A DNA stretch of 55,131 bases from an uncultured Psychromonas sp. (lineage in GTDB: Bacteria; Pseudomonadota; Gammaproteobacteria; Enterobacterales; Psychromonadaceae): positions 1-55,131 of the forward strand of contig NZ_CANLFB010000027.1 of assembly GCF_947489755.1 (NCBI RefSeq). The letters run 5' to 3'. Below are positions 8,617 to 18,023 of the stretch, piece after piece. Each line of letters starts with the position of its first letter. Within the stretch, counting starts at the first letter, position 1. A model generated the notes under the pieces. It was not told the DNA's origin and made no database searches. It worked only from the letters and a program-made list of their open reading frames with translations. Position numbers and translations under genes: made by a program.

Positions 8617-11600
8617 TTAGCTTTTAGACAAATCCAACAGCTCTCTTAATGCCACCTGACACATACTAAACTCAGGTAAACTTACGGCAGATAATGCCTC
8701 TGTCATTTTGTGCCAGCGATCCGCTAGGCTCTGATGTTGACCTTGCCAATCTAAATACGCTTTTTCGACGTCTTTATCATGTAAGGTTAATAACACCGCT
8801 CTAGTGATGCGTTTTTGCTGCCACTCTAAATCATCACGCATTGCTTCACGTGCTAATGACTGCCAATGGCTATCAACCGGTAGCAAGTTTAACTGCGCGG
8901 CAATATCAGCTAATTTCAGTTTCTCTTCAGAGTGGAAATAAACATGTGCCGTTAATTGAGGATCGACCTTCAATTTACTCGCTACATCGATAATATTTAA
9001 TAAGGCATAAGACTGCTCAGTATTACTGAGTTTTTCAGCAAGCGCGATCGGGACGCCCTCTTCTTTTGCATTATCTAGTTCTAATTGACGTTGCTGTAAA
9101 CTACGCTCACTCAACAATTTAGATAGATTTGCTTTCACAGCATGTAATGACGTTTTGTATTTCTTAATTAACGTAGCGCAATCTAACTGATCACGATGAC
9201 TTCTAATAAACCAACGTGTTGCATGACGCACCATTCTCATTAGCTTAGTCATCAACTCAGTCTGAACCGCGCTATTAATTTTATTATCTAATGATTCAAT
9301 TTCAGCCAATAACTCAGGTAAATTGAAAATATCACGTGCAGCTACCCAGCCTTTAGCGAGCTCTAAAAATGAGCAACCCGTGCTAGACATAATGCGATGA
9401 GCAAAAGTAGCTCCCATGACATTGAATAAGTCATTACTCACCTGTGTCGCAACGATTTCGGATAATAACGGGTGCTCATGAATTTCAGTTTTGTAAGATT
9501 TAACTAGCTCACCAGGGAATATTTTCTCAGCTTCTTTTGCTAAGTAACCATCTTCGGCAATTCGCGCTTTAGCCAACTCTTCTTTCATTTCATTTTTAGC
9601 ATAAGAAATCATCACCGAAATAACAGGTCGTGTTACGCCTAACTCAGCATTTTTACGCTCAGTGATCTCTTCATCACTTGGAATAAACTCTAAACTTCTG
9701 TTTAACTTGCCTTTCTCTTCTTGGCTATTGATTAAACCACGGAACGCTTCAATGCCTTTATGGCCTTGCAAGTAAGATAAACTAATACTCTGTGCTTGAC
9801 GGTAATTATTATGCAGTACCAACTCAGAGACCTGTCCTGTCATATTTTGTAACCAAACATTACGCTGTTTAACGGTTAAATCCCCTTTCGACACTAACTT
9901 ATCTAATAGGATTTTAATATTCACTTCCAAATCTGAACAATTCACACCCGCTGCATTATCAATCGCATCAGTAAAACATTGTCCGCCATGCACAGAGAAC
10001 TCAATACGAGCACTTTGCGTCATACCTAAATTACCGCCTTCACCGATAACTTTACAGCGTAATTCTGAACCGTTAACGCGTAAGCTGTCATTCGCTTTAT
10101 CGCCTACATCAGCATGGCTTTCTTTTTCACTTTTAACGTAGGTGCCGATTCCGCCATTCCATAACAAATCAACAGAGGATTTCAATAGTAACGAAATAAG
10201 ATCGGTCGGTGTGACCTTAGCTTGCTTGATGCCAAATGCTTTAGCCATTTGAGGTGTCACCGCAATGGATTTTGCAGAACGTTCAAAAATACCACCACCA
10301 GCAGAAATCAACTTAGCATCGTAATCCTTCCAACTGGTTCTTGGTGTATCAAATAAACGCTGACGTTCTTCAAAACACGCCTCTAAATTTTCAGGATTCG
10401 GGTCGATGAAAATATGCAGATGATTAAACGCAGCCAACAGTTTGATTTTTTTAGAACATAGCATGCCATTACCAAATACATCGCCCGCCATGTCGCCAAT
10501 TCCAATCACTGAAATAGGTTGCTCTTGGACATCAATGCCTAACTCTCTAAAGTGACGCTGTACACTAATCCATGCGCCTTTCGCAGTGATCCCCATTTTC
10601 TTATGGTCATAACCATTACTGCCGCCTGATGCAAATGCATCGTTCAACCAGAAGTTACGATCTGTCGCTAATTCATTTGCAATATCAGAGAACGTCGCCG
10701 TGCCTTTATCGGCAGCAACTACTAGATACGGGTCATCATTATCGTAACGCACCACTTGTTGAGGTGGAATTAAATTACCTGCATCAAGGTTGTCGGTAAT
10801 ATCTAATAGCGCACTGATAAACATTTTGTAACAAGCAATCCCTTCTTGCATAAAGGCATCGCGATCCATTGTCGGATTAAGGTACTTAGCAACAAACCCA
10901 CCTTTAGCGCCAACAGGCACAATCACTGAGTTTTTAACTTGCTGTGCTTTCACCAATCCAAGGACTTCCGTACGGTAATCTTCGCCGCGGTCAGACCAAC
11001 GTAACCCACCACGCGCAACACTGCCGCCACGTAAATGCACACCTTCAAAACGAGGAGAATAAACAAATACTTCGTAACTTAAGCGCGGCAATGGTATCTC
11101 GCCGATTTTTTTGTGATCGAACTTAAAGCTAATGTAGTCTTTAAATTCACCCTCTTGCTGTTGAAAATAGTTGCTACGAATCGTCGCCATAATCAACTCA
11201 ACGTATTTACGTAACACTCTATCTTCATTGAGGTTACTGACATCGTTAAGTGATTCTAAAATAGCGTTTTCTAGTTCAGCTTGTTTCTCTAGACTCACCT
11301 GCTTTTCAGGGTTAAAACGAGCATGGAATAAATTAACAATCTGTTTTACAAATCCACTGTGGTCTAACAAGGTTTTAGCAATTGAGAAATGACTGAAACC
11401 AAAACGAATTTGTTTTAAATATTTTGCATAAGCACGCAACATGGTAATATCACGCCACGCAATACCAGCCCCTAAAATCAATTTATTGAATGGGTCGTTA
11501 TCGGCCTGTGCGTACCAAATAGCGAGAAACGCATCAGAGAATAAATGACGGTAATTCTCAGGATCAAAACCATCATCGTTAACGTATAACAACGTGAAAT

Positions 11601-13422
11601 CGTATAACCAAAATACACTTTCACCAGAAGGCGATACTTGGAAAGGATATTCCTGCGCTACTTTTAAACCTAAGTTTTCTAAAATAGGAATTAAGTCAGA
11701 TAACAATAAAGCGCCATCTTGGTGGAATAACTTTAATTTCAATCCGCTATTATTGGCTTCAATAGAACGATAAAAACGTAACGCCATTGAACGGTCTGGT
11801 GACGTCAATAATGACTCAATGCGGTCAATATCAGTGACTGCAACACGAGAACTAAAGCTGTCTTGGTAACTTGTTGGGAAAGCGGATTCATACTTACGTG
11901 CTAACTTAACTGCGGTTTCTTCACCGTGGTTTTCAATTAATGAATCTTGTAAATCCTCATGCCAAGCTTTAGTAATTTGCTGCATGCGCAATTGAATAGC
12001 ATCAAGCTCTAACTCGCCTTCTAAGGGTTTATCAAGATGAATCACCAAACGTAAACGCGCAAGGTTAGACTCACTTAAATAGGTTTGGAAATCACTGTCT
12101 ACAATATCCATTGTGCGCGATAACAACTCAACGAATTTTAGCCTTACCTTAGTATTATAAAGATCACGTGGTACATACAACAAAGCCGTCACAAAGCGAC
12201 GATTACCATCAGTTCTTAAAAATAACTTAAGCTGCTTTCTTTCTTGTGCATGTAATACTTCGATGACATTATTCAGTAAGGTTTTTTCATCACACAGTAA
12301 TAAATCTTCAACCGCATAAGTTGATAAAATCTGCGTTAATTCTTTGTAATAATGTCCACCTAAACTCAGACCAGACTGCGCTAAAATATTATTGATTTTT
12401 TGTCGAACAACCGGAATGCCTAATGGGCTGCCACTGTAAACAGAAGAAGTATAAAGGCCGATAAAACGCATGCCGCCAATCAATTTACCTTGTTTATTAA
12501 ACTGCTTAACATACACCACATCAGGATAAGCAACTCGATGTACCATCGCACGTTGCGAGGCTTTACTGAAATGTAATAAACATGGCTCTTGTAACTCATG
12601 TAAACAATCGAATTGGGTTTTATCATGCATAAATTCTTTATGCTTTAATAAACCTAATTGGCTGTTTTCAACAATACTAATAAAGCCGTCTTTTACAGTA
12701 AACTGATCGCAGGCAAGAAACGTAAAGTGATCGTCTGCCATCCAATCTAAATAAGTTTGTTGCTCGGCAAAGTCAGCTTTTGAAGTAATCGCTGTCACTT
12801 CTTTTTTACTGACTTTAATTGCAGATTTCACCTTGTCGGCCATGTGAGAATAGTCATCAACTACTAGTGATACATTACTTAACGCCCCCTCTAAACTCTT
12901 TTGAATTTTCATTCGTTCTGAAGAAGAACTGGTTTGGTCTATTTCAATATAAAGTAATAGCTCAGTATTCGAATCGTTGGCATTTACAATATCTGAATTA
13001 AGCGTTTTTAACTTACCTGAGGCATTACGCTCGCTGTTTATTTCACTGTAGAAAATACGATGAAGCTTAGTATTATGTTTGTTTAGGGTGATTTTGACCG
13101 TATCAATAATAAAAGGAATATTACGGCTCAACACACTGATAATTGAATGCGTTGATTGCCATTCATCTTGCTCAACGTCAGGGTTAAATACTTTGACCTT
13201 AGCCACTTCCCCTTTCCATTGGTGAACTTCACGCCATAAAGAAACCGTTAGCCCCGCTAAATCATCTGGGGTAATCATCGCGAGATCCACAATACTGACA
13301 TCACGATAAATGGCATTAATAAAATTTTGTAATAGAGACTGTTCACGCACAGGAAAATGCGCTTTTAATTGAGAAAAGATTTGTTCGAGGATGTCTGATT
13401 TCTGGTTCGTTTTTATATTCAT
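8617..13422 (-). CDS. gdhB: NAD-specific glutamate dehydrogenase, 180-kDa class
   Basis: A 1601-residue enzyme of the large bacterial NAD-GDH family (about 1600 aa in Pseudomonas and Vibrio). It catalyses oxidative deamination of glutamate to 2-oxoglutarate and feeds carbon from amino acids into the TCA cycle. The roughly 700-residue N-terminal part is the ACT-like regulatory and helical region. The catalytic part holds RGGSVARGGLRWSDR (about 800-815), the catalytic-lysine motif VPVGAKGGF (about 835-843) and the Rossmann segment VIGIGDMAGDVFGNGM (about 970-985). The C-terminal helical domain is complete. The ATG is preceded by GGTAGG. It is monocistronic with its own terminator. Some papers call this gene gdh2 or gdhB. 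Confidence 0.96.
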   Translation of the reverse strand: MNIKTNQKSDILEQIFSQLKAHFPVREQSLLQNFINAIYRDVSIVDLAMITPDDLAGLTVSLWREVHQWKGEVAKVKVFNPDVEQDEWQSTHSIISVLSRNIPFIIDTVKITLNKHNTKLHRIFYSEINSERNASGKLKTLNSDIVNANDSNTELLLYIEIDQTSSSSERMKIQKSLEGALSNVSLVVDDYSHMADKVKSAIKVSKKEVTAITSKADFAEQQTYLDWMADDHFTFLACDQFTVKDGFISIVENSQLGLLKHKEFMHDKTQFDCLHELQEPCLLHFSKASQRAMVHRVAYPDVVYVKQFNKQGKLIGGMRFIGLYTSSVYSGSPLGIPVVRQKINNILAQSGLSLGGHYYKELTQILSTYAVEDLLLCDEKTLLNNVIEVLHAQERKQLKLFLRTDGNRRFVTALLYVPRDLYNTKVRLKFVELLSRTMDIVDSDFQTYLSESNLARLRLVIHLDKPLEGELELDAIQLRMQQITKAWHEDLQDSLIENHGEETAVKLARKYESAFPTSYQDSFSSRVAVTDIDRIESLLTSPDRSMALRFYRSIEANNSGLKLKLFHQDGALLLSDLIPILENLGLKVAQEYPFQVSPSGESVFWLYDFTLLYVNDDGFDPENYRHLFSDAFLAIWYAQADNDPFNKLILGAGIAWRDITMLRAYAKYLKQIRFGFSHFSIAKTLLDHSGFVKQIVNLFHARFNPEKQVSLEKQAELENAILESLNDVSNLNEDRVLRKYVELIMATIRSNYFQQQEGEFKDYISFKFDHKKIGEIPLPRLSYEVFVYSPRFEGVHLRGGSVARGGLRWSDRGEDYRTEVLGLVKAQQVKNSVIVPVGAKGGFVAKYLNPTMDRDAFMQEGIACYKMFISALLDITDNLDAGNLIPPQQVVRYDNDDPYLVVAADKGTATFSDIANELATDRNFWLNDAFASGGSNGYDHKKMGITAKGAWISVQRHFRELGIDVQEQPISVIGIGDMAGDVFGNGMLCSKKIKLLAAFNHLHIFIDPNPENLEACFEERQRLFDTPRTSWKDYDAKLISAGGGIFERSAKSIAVTPQMAKAFGIKQAKVTPTDLISLLLKSSVDLLWNGGIGTYVKSEKESHADVGDKANDSLRVNGSELRCKVIGEGGNLGMTQSARIEFSVHGGQCFTDAIDNAAGVNCSDLEVNIKILLDKLVSKGDLTVKQRNVWLQNMTGQVSELVLHNNYRQAQSISLSYLQGHKGIEAFRGLINSQEEKGKLNRSLEFIPSDEEITERKNAELGVTRPVISVMISYAKNEMKEELAKARIAEDGYLAKEAEKIFPGELVKSYKTEIHEHPLLSEIVATQVSNDLFNVMGATFAHRIMSSTGCSFLELAKGWVAARDIFNLPELLAEIESLDNKINSAVQTELMTKLMRMVRHATRWFIRSHRDQLDCATLIKKYKTSLHAVKANLSKLLSERSLQQRQLELDNAKEEGVPIALAEKLSNTEQSYALLNIIDVASKLKVDPQLTAHVYFHSEEKLKLADIAAQLNLLPVDSHWQSLAREAMRDDLEWQQKRITRAVLLTLHDKDVEKAYLDWQGQHQSLADRWHKMTEALSAVSLPEFSMCQVALRELLDLSKS

Positions 13423-13864
13423 GTAATACCTACCTAATGGTAAAAATTAACGGTGCAGTTTAAGGCTAAGTGAAAAAAATAAATAAACAATACAATAGAT
13501 TAAGAAGCGCTTAATAGCACACAAAAATGTTGAGAAATAAGCTAATTATTTAATTCGTCGATATATGGGCTATATATGGATGACGTTTACTCTGATAAAG
13601 AAAGAGAAAGAGAAAGAGAAAGAGAAAGAGAAAGAGAAAGGTTAACTATTTTTTAAATTGCATCTACCTGATTTTTTAAATCATGCTTTTTAATCTGAAC
13701 CTTAAACATGGCTAATCGAGATAAATTCACATTAGGTTTTATTTGACAAAATATAATTCAACGTCCAATATCACAACAAAGCAAACAGATCTGTACACCA
13801 CCTATTTACTTATCGTCTTAAATCATCATCAATCAACTCATTAACTAATACTGAGAAAAATAAC
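13423..13864. other. Divergent promoter region of gdhB and hydrolase gene
   Basis: No gene is visible in this 442-bp gap between two divergent starts. It is A/T-rich and holds the hexanucleotide array described separately (13601-13640). Promoters for both genes should be here; I could not fix a -35/-10 pair with confidence. Confidence 0.6.
13601..13640 (+). repeat. Hexanucleotide microsatellite (AAAGAG)n
   Basis: 6.7 perfect copies of AAAGAG lie in the intergenic region between gdhB (leftward) and the alpha/beta hydrolase pseudogene (rightward), 179 bp upstream of gdhB and 225 bp upstream of the hydrolase. It is a purine-only tract on the plus strand. Confidence 0.97.
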
Positions 13865-14815
13865 ATGAAAATAATTTATAAGTTTCTTATCTTATTTACC
13901 GTATTCGCTAGCCCCTTCACCCTCGCAGAACAAGCCGTTTGGCCAGAAACCACCTACTACCGCACCGTTAACGTCGAAGGAAATGATATTTTTTATCGCG
14001 AAGCTGGTAATCCAGACAACCCTACTATTCTGTTTTTACACGGTTACCCTTCTTCTTCACACATGTACCGTCACCTCATCCCGCTTTTATCAGGATCGTT
14101 CCATGTTGTCGTGCCAGACAACCTAGGGTCTGGATACAGCGACAAACCTGATCCTAAAGAACATCCCTACACCTTTGATTTATTAGCAAACGTAATGGAT
14201 GGCTTTGTTAAGGAATTAGGCATTAAAAACTACACCGTTTACATGTAAGACTTTGGTGCACCAGTTGGATTTCGTTTAATGATGCAACAACCCGATCGTG
14301 TTACAGCACTGATAACACAAAATGGGAATGCTTATTTAGAAGGGTTAACGCCACCACGCCAAGCATTTTTCAAAAAAGCACATGAAGATACCTCTCCTGA
14401 AATGTTTAAAAAACTTTATGACTTTACTGGTGAACAAGGCATTAAAGATAAGCAATATTTACGTGATGTTAAAGGTAAAGAAGAGATCATGAGCCCTGAT
14501 AGCTGGACTCACGCATTGCACTTTTTAGAGACTGAACAGCAACGCATTATTCAAGTACAGTTACTGCAAGATTATTACAATAACTTATTAGCTTATCCGA
14601 AATGGCAAGCATTTTTACGTGAAAAACAACTACCGACGTTATTGGTTTGGGGAAAAAATGATCCCGCCTTTATTTCAGCTGGCGCAGAAGCTTACTTAAA
14701 AGATCTACCGAATGCAGAGCTTCATTTAATCGATGCAGGTCATTTTGCAATGGAAGAAAAACCAGTTGAAATTGCAAAATATATTATGCACTTCATGAAG
14801 CAACTTAATAAATAA
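13865..14815 (+). pseudogene. Periplasmic alpha/beta hydrolase interrupted by one stop codon
   Basis: The frame runs 317 codons, with a single TAA at codon 128 (14246-14248). Upstream: a signal peptide (about 1-21), the oxyanion-loop motif FLHGYPSSS and PDNLGSGYSDKP. Directly after the stop: DFGAPVGFRL, the nucleophile elbow of epoxide hydrolase and haloalkane dehalogenase-like enzymes, whose catalytic Asp is codon 129. Further on are the acid region WGKNDPAF and the catalytic His in DAGHFAMEEKP. Related enzymes usually have Gln or Met in the position now occupied by the stop; CAA to TAA is one transition. The rest of the frame is intact, so the loss is very recent or a sequencing error. A restart at 14279 would lack the nucleophile. 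Confidence 0.88.
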
Positions 14816-14889
14816 TTGCTATTACAAAGTTAATGAAGGCTTTCAATGAAAGAAAGCCCGATCAACGAAGTGAGTTTAAAAGCGCAATA

Positions 14890-14950
14890 TCAGTAAGCTG
14901 TTTACTTATAATTAGCAGCTTACTTATAGTTAGTAGCTTACTGATTTTTT
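14890..14950 (+). terminator. Probable terminator after the hydrolase pseudogene
   Basis: A perfect 10-bp inverted repeat, TCAGTAAGCT (14890-14899) and AGCTTACTGA (14935-14944), is followed at once by six T. The 35-nt loop contains further imperfect copies of AGCTTACTTATAGTTAG, giving alternative pairings. It abuts the stop codon of the leftward gss gene. Confidence 0.65.
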
Positions 14951-16850
14951 ATTGCAGTAAAATCGCTTCATCATTCACAAAGCGTAACGCCAAACAATCA
15001 CTGTCTTTACTAATAATCATCGACGAATCGACACGTAAACAACTACCAGCATACTTACCTGCCGCAGTGAACGTACAAACTTGAACGTAATAACCATCAA
15101 CCAACGGTAACGGAAATAGCGATTGGTAAATATTGTCTTGATGAGCAAACTGTCCGTCCGTTGCATCCAACACATCTTGTTGATGGTCAACTAACTGAAT
15201 ATTCGCCCCGCAACGTCCCACAATGGGTTTACTAACATAACCGCTTGCTTGTAGGTCTTCATTTAATTCAAAGTCTGCATGCAACAATAATGGATGATTT
15301 GGAAATAATGACCACAACACAGGTAGTATCGCTTTATTACTTGGGATTAATGTCCATAGCGGTTCAAAAATCATAATGTTTTTATGCAATAACACATCAG
15401 CAAGTCGTGGCGTTTTACCTTTTTTCGATAAAGGCTCAAAGTTATCTGGCGACGCATCATCTGATTCACATTCTAAACGAATCTGATCTAATGCGGTTTC
15501 CCATGACCAGGTTTTCCAAACCCAATGCAATACTTCACCTTGCGCATCAACTACGTTACCTGACTCATCCCAAATTAAAGAATCAATTCCTTCAATCAAA
15601 CGACTATCAATGCCTGCCGCTTGTAATGTCTGTTGAATAAATAAAGCATGGTACTTCTCTTCAGGGTCATCATCATGAAGAATATGCACCAGCCCTTTAA
15701 CCTGACTTTTTTGCCATGCTTTCACTAATTGATTAAACAGATCTTTACCGGCATCTTCACCTTCATGCACACCATAATGCTCTGCCCATTTCCCCTGAAT
15801 TTTAGCGCCTTCCATATAACATGACGCAGAGTCACAGTTATATTCATAAACCTTTAACCCTTCCGTTGTCATCGAGAAATCAAAACGACTTGTGATCAAC
15901 TGATTTAAACGGTTATCCCAGGATTGGCGGATCTTAGGTAATAAAGCGCGTGGTAAATTAAATTTATCTAATAGGTGTTCGTTATCAAGCACATAATCCG
16001 TGGCATGCATAAATAAACCATGCAACTCATTGGTCGCACGGCGTAAAGTATCTTCGGCCGTTTCAGACAAGGCATAATAACGATACTCATCAGCAAACGC
16101 GGCGCTTAACTTATGCCCCTGTAATGCTTTAACATAAGCAGCTTCATCTTTATTAGCGACATTCAACCAAGACTTCTTTTGCCCTGCAATAGGCTTTGTA
16201 TGGTGGCTAGATAAAGAAAACAACTGCTTATCAGTTTCTTCGCTTATTTGCGCATCAGTGTCATCGTCAGTTTGACTCATCCACCCTAAGATCAGCGCAT
16301 CGTTAAATGAACAAGCCACCCAATATTCGCCCTCTTCGCTAATCGTCGCCACTAATTCACGGCTATAGTTTTGCCCTTCAGGCCAAGCAACATGGTCAAG
16401 GTTTTGTTCTGCAATACGAATTTTATCGGGAAATACTTCGGTCACAATCGCAACATGCCCTGTTTCTTCAAACTCACCGCCTTGTTCCCAAATTAACAAA
16501 CAACCCGGTTGCGGATGACGTTGGCTACCATTACTAAAAGCCTGTAATGGTAAACGTGTATTAGAGGCAATATCGCGCACCGAACGTAAATTAAAGATTT
16601 CATAAGCCATCGCAACATCATCAAAAATATAACCATTATTCTGATACATCCAACGACGTGCAAACTCAACGCATTGCCACTTATACCCCATGTAAATGCC
16701 ATCAACATAACTGCGAAAAGCACTACGTTTAGGATACTCAATATCACTAGCACTATCGTAGTCACTAGAATACGCTGCAACACCGCCCGGCGCATAGCCA
16801 AGCAAGGCACCAAAAGAACAAGAGATTGATTTATTAGACAAAATTGTCAT
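14949..16850 (-). CDS. gss: Bifunctional glutathionylspermidine synthetase/amidase
   Basis: A 633-residue protein (E. coli Gss 619 aa). The N-terminal CHAP/NlpC-P60-like amidase (about 1-200) has catalytic Cys60 in YKWQCVEFARRW and His132 in TGHVAIVTEV, and hydrolyses glutathionylspermidine. The C-terminal ATP-grasp synthetase (about 210-620) joins glutathione to spermidine using ATP; visible blocks are TNELHGLFMHATDYVL, MTTEGLKVYEYNCDSASCYME, VWKTWSWETALDQIR, FEPLWTLIPSNKAILPVLW and the end-block VDGYYVQVCTFTAAG. Both active centres look intact. The pathway ties thiol redox state to polyamine levels. It is monocistronic. Confidence 0.95.
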   Translation of the reverse strand: MTILSNKSISCSFGALLGYAPGGVAAYSSDYDSASDIEYPKRSAFRSYVDGIYMGYKWQCVEFARRWMYQNNGYIFDDVAMAYEIFNLRSVRDIASNTRLPLQAFSNGSQRHPQPGCLLIWEQGGEFEETGHVAIVTEVFPDKIRIAEQNLDHVAWPEGQNYSRELVATISEEGEYWVACSFNDALILGWMSQTDDDTDAQISEETDKQLFSLSSHHTKPIAGQKKSWLNVANKDEAAYVKALQGHKLSAAFADEYRYYALSETAEDTLRRATNELHGLFMHATDYVLDNEHLLDKFNLPRALLPKIRQSWDNRLNQLITSRFDFSMTTEGLKVYEYNCDSASCYMEGAKIQGKWAEHYGVHEGEDAGKDLFNQLVKAWQKSQVKGLVHILHDDDPEEKYHALFIQQTLQAAGIDSRLIEGIDSLIWDESGNVVDAQGEVLHWVWKTWSWETALDQIRLECESDDASPDNFEPLSKKGKTPRLADVLLHKNIMIFEPLWTLIPSNKAILPVLWSLFPNHPLLLHADFELNEDLQASGYVSKPIVGRCGANIQLVDHQQDVLDATDGQFAHQDNIYQSLFPLPLVDGYYVQVCTFTAAGKYAGSCLRVDSSMIISKDSDCLALRFVNDEAILLQ

Positions 16851-17371
16851 CCAATTAAAGGGAAAAGAACGATTTCAATATAGACAAGAATATAGCGATT
16901 AGCAATGACTGTATTTAATAAAAAAGTAAATAAATGAAGGTTATAAAAGAGGGGCCGGTAGCCATGATTGATAGTTGGCATTAGCATCAGAAATCAGCTA
17001 AAAAATATCATATGACTAGGTGATATTAGAGTGATATCAACAGGTCGCCTTTGCCCTAAAAAGAGATAGGATAAAATAGTAAAAAATATAATTGAGTAAT
17101 ATAACGGTTTGGGTTTAGAAATGGTTCTAAACAAGGATCATATATTTACGCTTATAAAGCAGCTGATTAAAGTTATTTTTGATCTAAGGTTTAATGGTTT
17201 ATATCGAGCAATCAACTAATGAATTTAAGTCGTTTATCTTAATTTCATTATGAAACTGCTCTTTGTATAAGAAAAATAGTCTATTATGCAATAACAATCA
17301 TTTTACGTAGTCTATTTAAAAGATTATTATTCGCACTTATTTTATCTTTAGTTGGCCAAGGTGGTTACTTT
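16851..17371. other. Intergenic region upstream of gss
   Basis: I see no ORF of note and no strong hairpin in the first 390 bp. From 17243 the frame of the small immunity-like gene is already open, but without a usual start codon until 17372. The gss promoter should lie in the left part. Confidence 0.5.
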
Positions 17372-17539
17372 ATGCAAGAGTCTATTTTTGTTGTTATTTT
17401 TCTATGTGTTTATTTTTTACCAACGATTGTGGGGACTAAACATAAAAATTCAAATAGTATTTTTGTCCTTAATCTATTCCTAGGATGGACTTTACTTGGC
17501 TGGGTTATAGCTTTAATTTGGGCTGTTAAAAAAGACTAG
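17372..17539 (+). CDS. Small membrane protein, superinfection-immunity (Imm) family-like
   Basis: A 55-residue protein: MQESIFVVIFLCVYFLPTIV, a short polar loop (GTKHKNSNS), then IFVLNLFLGWTLLGWVIALIW and a basic tail. The two helices and the YFLPT...LNL.LGWT.LGW..ALIWA pattern match the T4 Imm-like superinfection-immunity family (Imm_superinfect), usually 50-90 residues. In phage T4, Imm blocks DNA entry by superinfecting phage; most chromosomal members have no tested role. The frame stays open upstream and encodes a hydrophobic stretch (LLFALILSLVG), so a longer form with a non-ATG start is possible. It converges on the ORF at 17572-17853. Confidence 0.72.
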   Translation: MQESIFVVIFLCVYFLPTIVGTKHKNSNSIFVLNLFLGWTLLGWVIALIWAVKKD

Positions 17540-17571
17540 TGTAAAGGATATGGAGTTCATATTACCTTAAT

Positions 17572-17853
17572 TCATAAAGGACTTAGAGTATAGAAGAGAT
17601 TTTCCCCGATCCCCTCGAAATTACCCTTAAGCACTTTTGATAGATGGTTATTATTAACATCACTAAGTATTTTGCATTTACCATAACACCCGATTTTGCT
17701 CATTAGTTTAAGGCCACCTAAAAAATAGTGGTCTTTTTTTGTAATTTGCGTTAAAGACTCTAAAGCGAGATGTACCCCATCTCTGATAGATAACTTTGGT
17801 TTCAAAATAGAATGACATAACGCGGCGACTGCACTAGTTAATAGGTAGAACAT
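17572..17853 (-). CDS. Hypothetical protein, unrecognised
   Basis: A 93-residue ORF with a hydrophobic N-terminus (MFYLLTSAVAALCHS) that could be a weak signal peptide, then a mixed basic region with two cysteines in GCYGKCK (about 55-61). I recognise no family. There is no clear ribosome site before the ATG. It lies between the immunity-like gene, which converges on it, and the TSUP gene on the same strand. It may be a real accessory gene or a chance ORF. Confidence 0.35.
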   Translation of the reverse strand: MFYLLTSAVAALCHSILKPKLSIRDGVHLALESLTQITKKDHYFLGGLKLMSKIGCYGKCKILSDVNNNHLSKVLKGNFEGIGENLFYTLSPL

Positions 17854-17975
17854 GATAAAAGAATTGAATAAAGGAAAATGAGTCGGTCAGAAAAAAGCGT
17901 TTAAATTAGAGGGAATTTGGTAGATTAGTATACGGTTAGCATTAGAAAATAACCTTGAACAGCTAGTTATATTTA

Positions 17976-18004
17976 AAACACACCAGATAAAATCTGATGT
18001 GTTT
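17976..18004 (-). terminator. Terminator of the TSUP permease gene
   Basis: A 13-bp stem (17976-17988 with 17992-18004) with a 3-nt loop. The one mismatch in the plus strand is a G-U pair when read leftward, and TTTT follows on that strand. It lies 20 bp past the permease stop. Confidence 0.85.
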
Positions 18005-18023
18005 ATTATTTTTAAATAGATTG

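Noticed and set aside
14833-15084. 83-codon rightward ORF at the hydrolase/gss junction
   Set aside because: It covers the terminator and the antisense of the conserved gss C-terminus.
16493-16813. 106-codon leftward ORF inside gss
   Set aside because: It is an alternative frame of the amidase domain, which has an intact catalytic Cys and His in the main frame.
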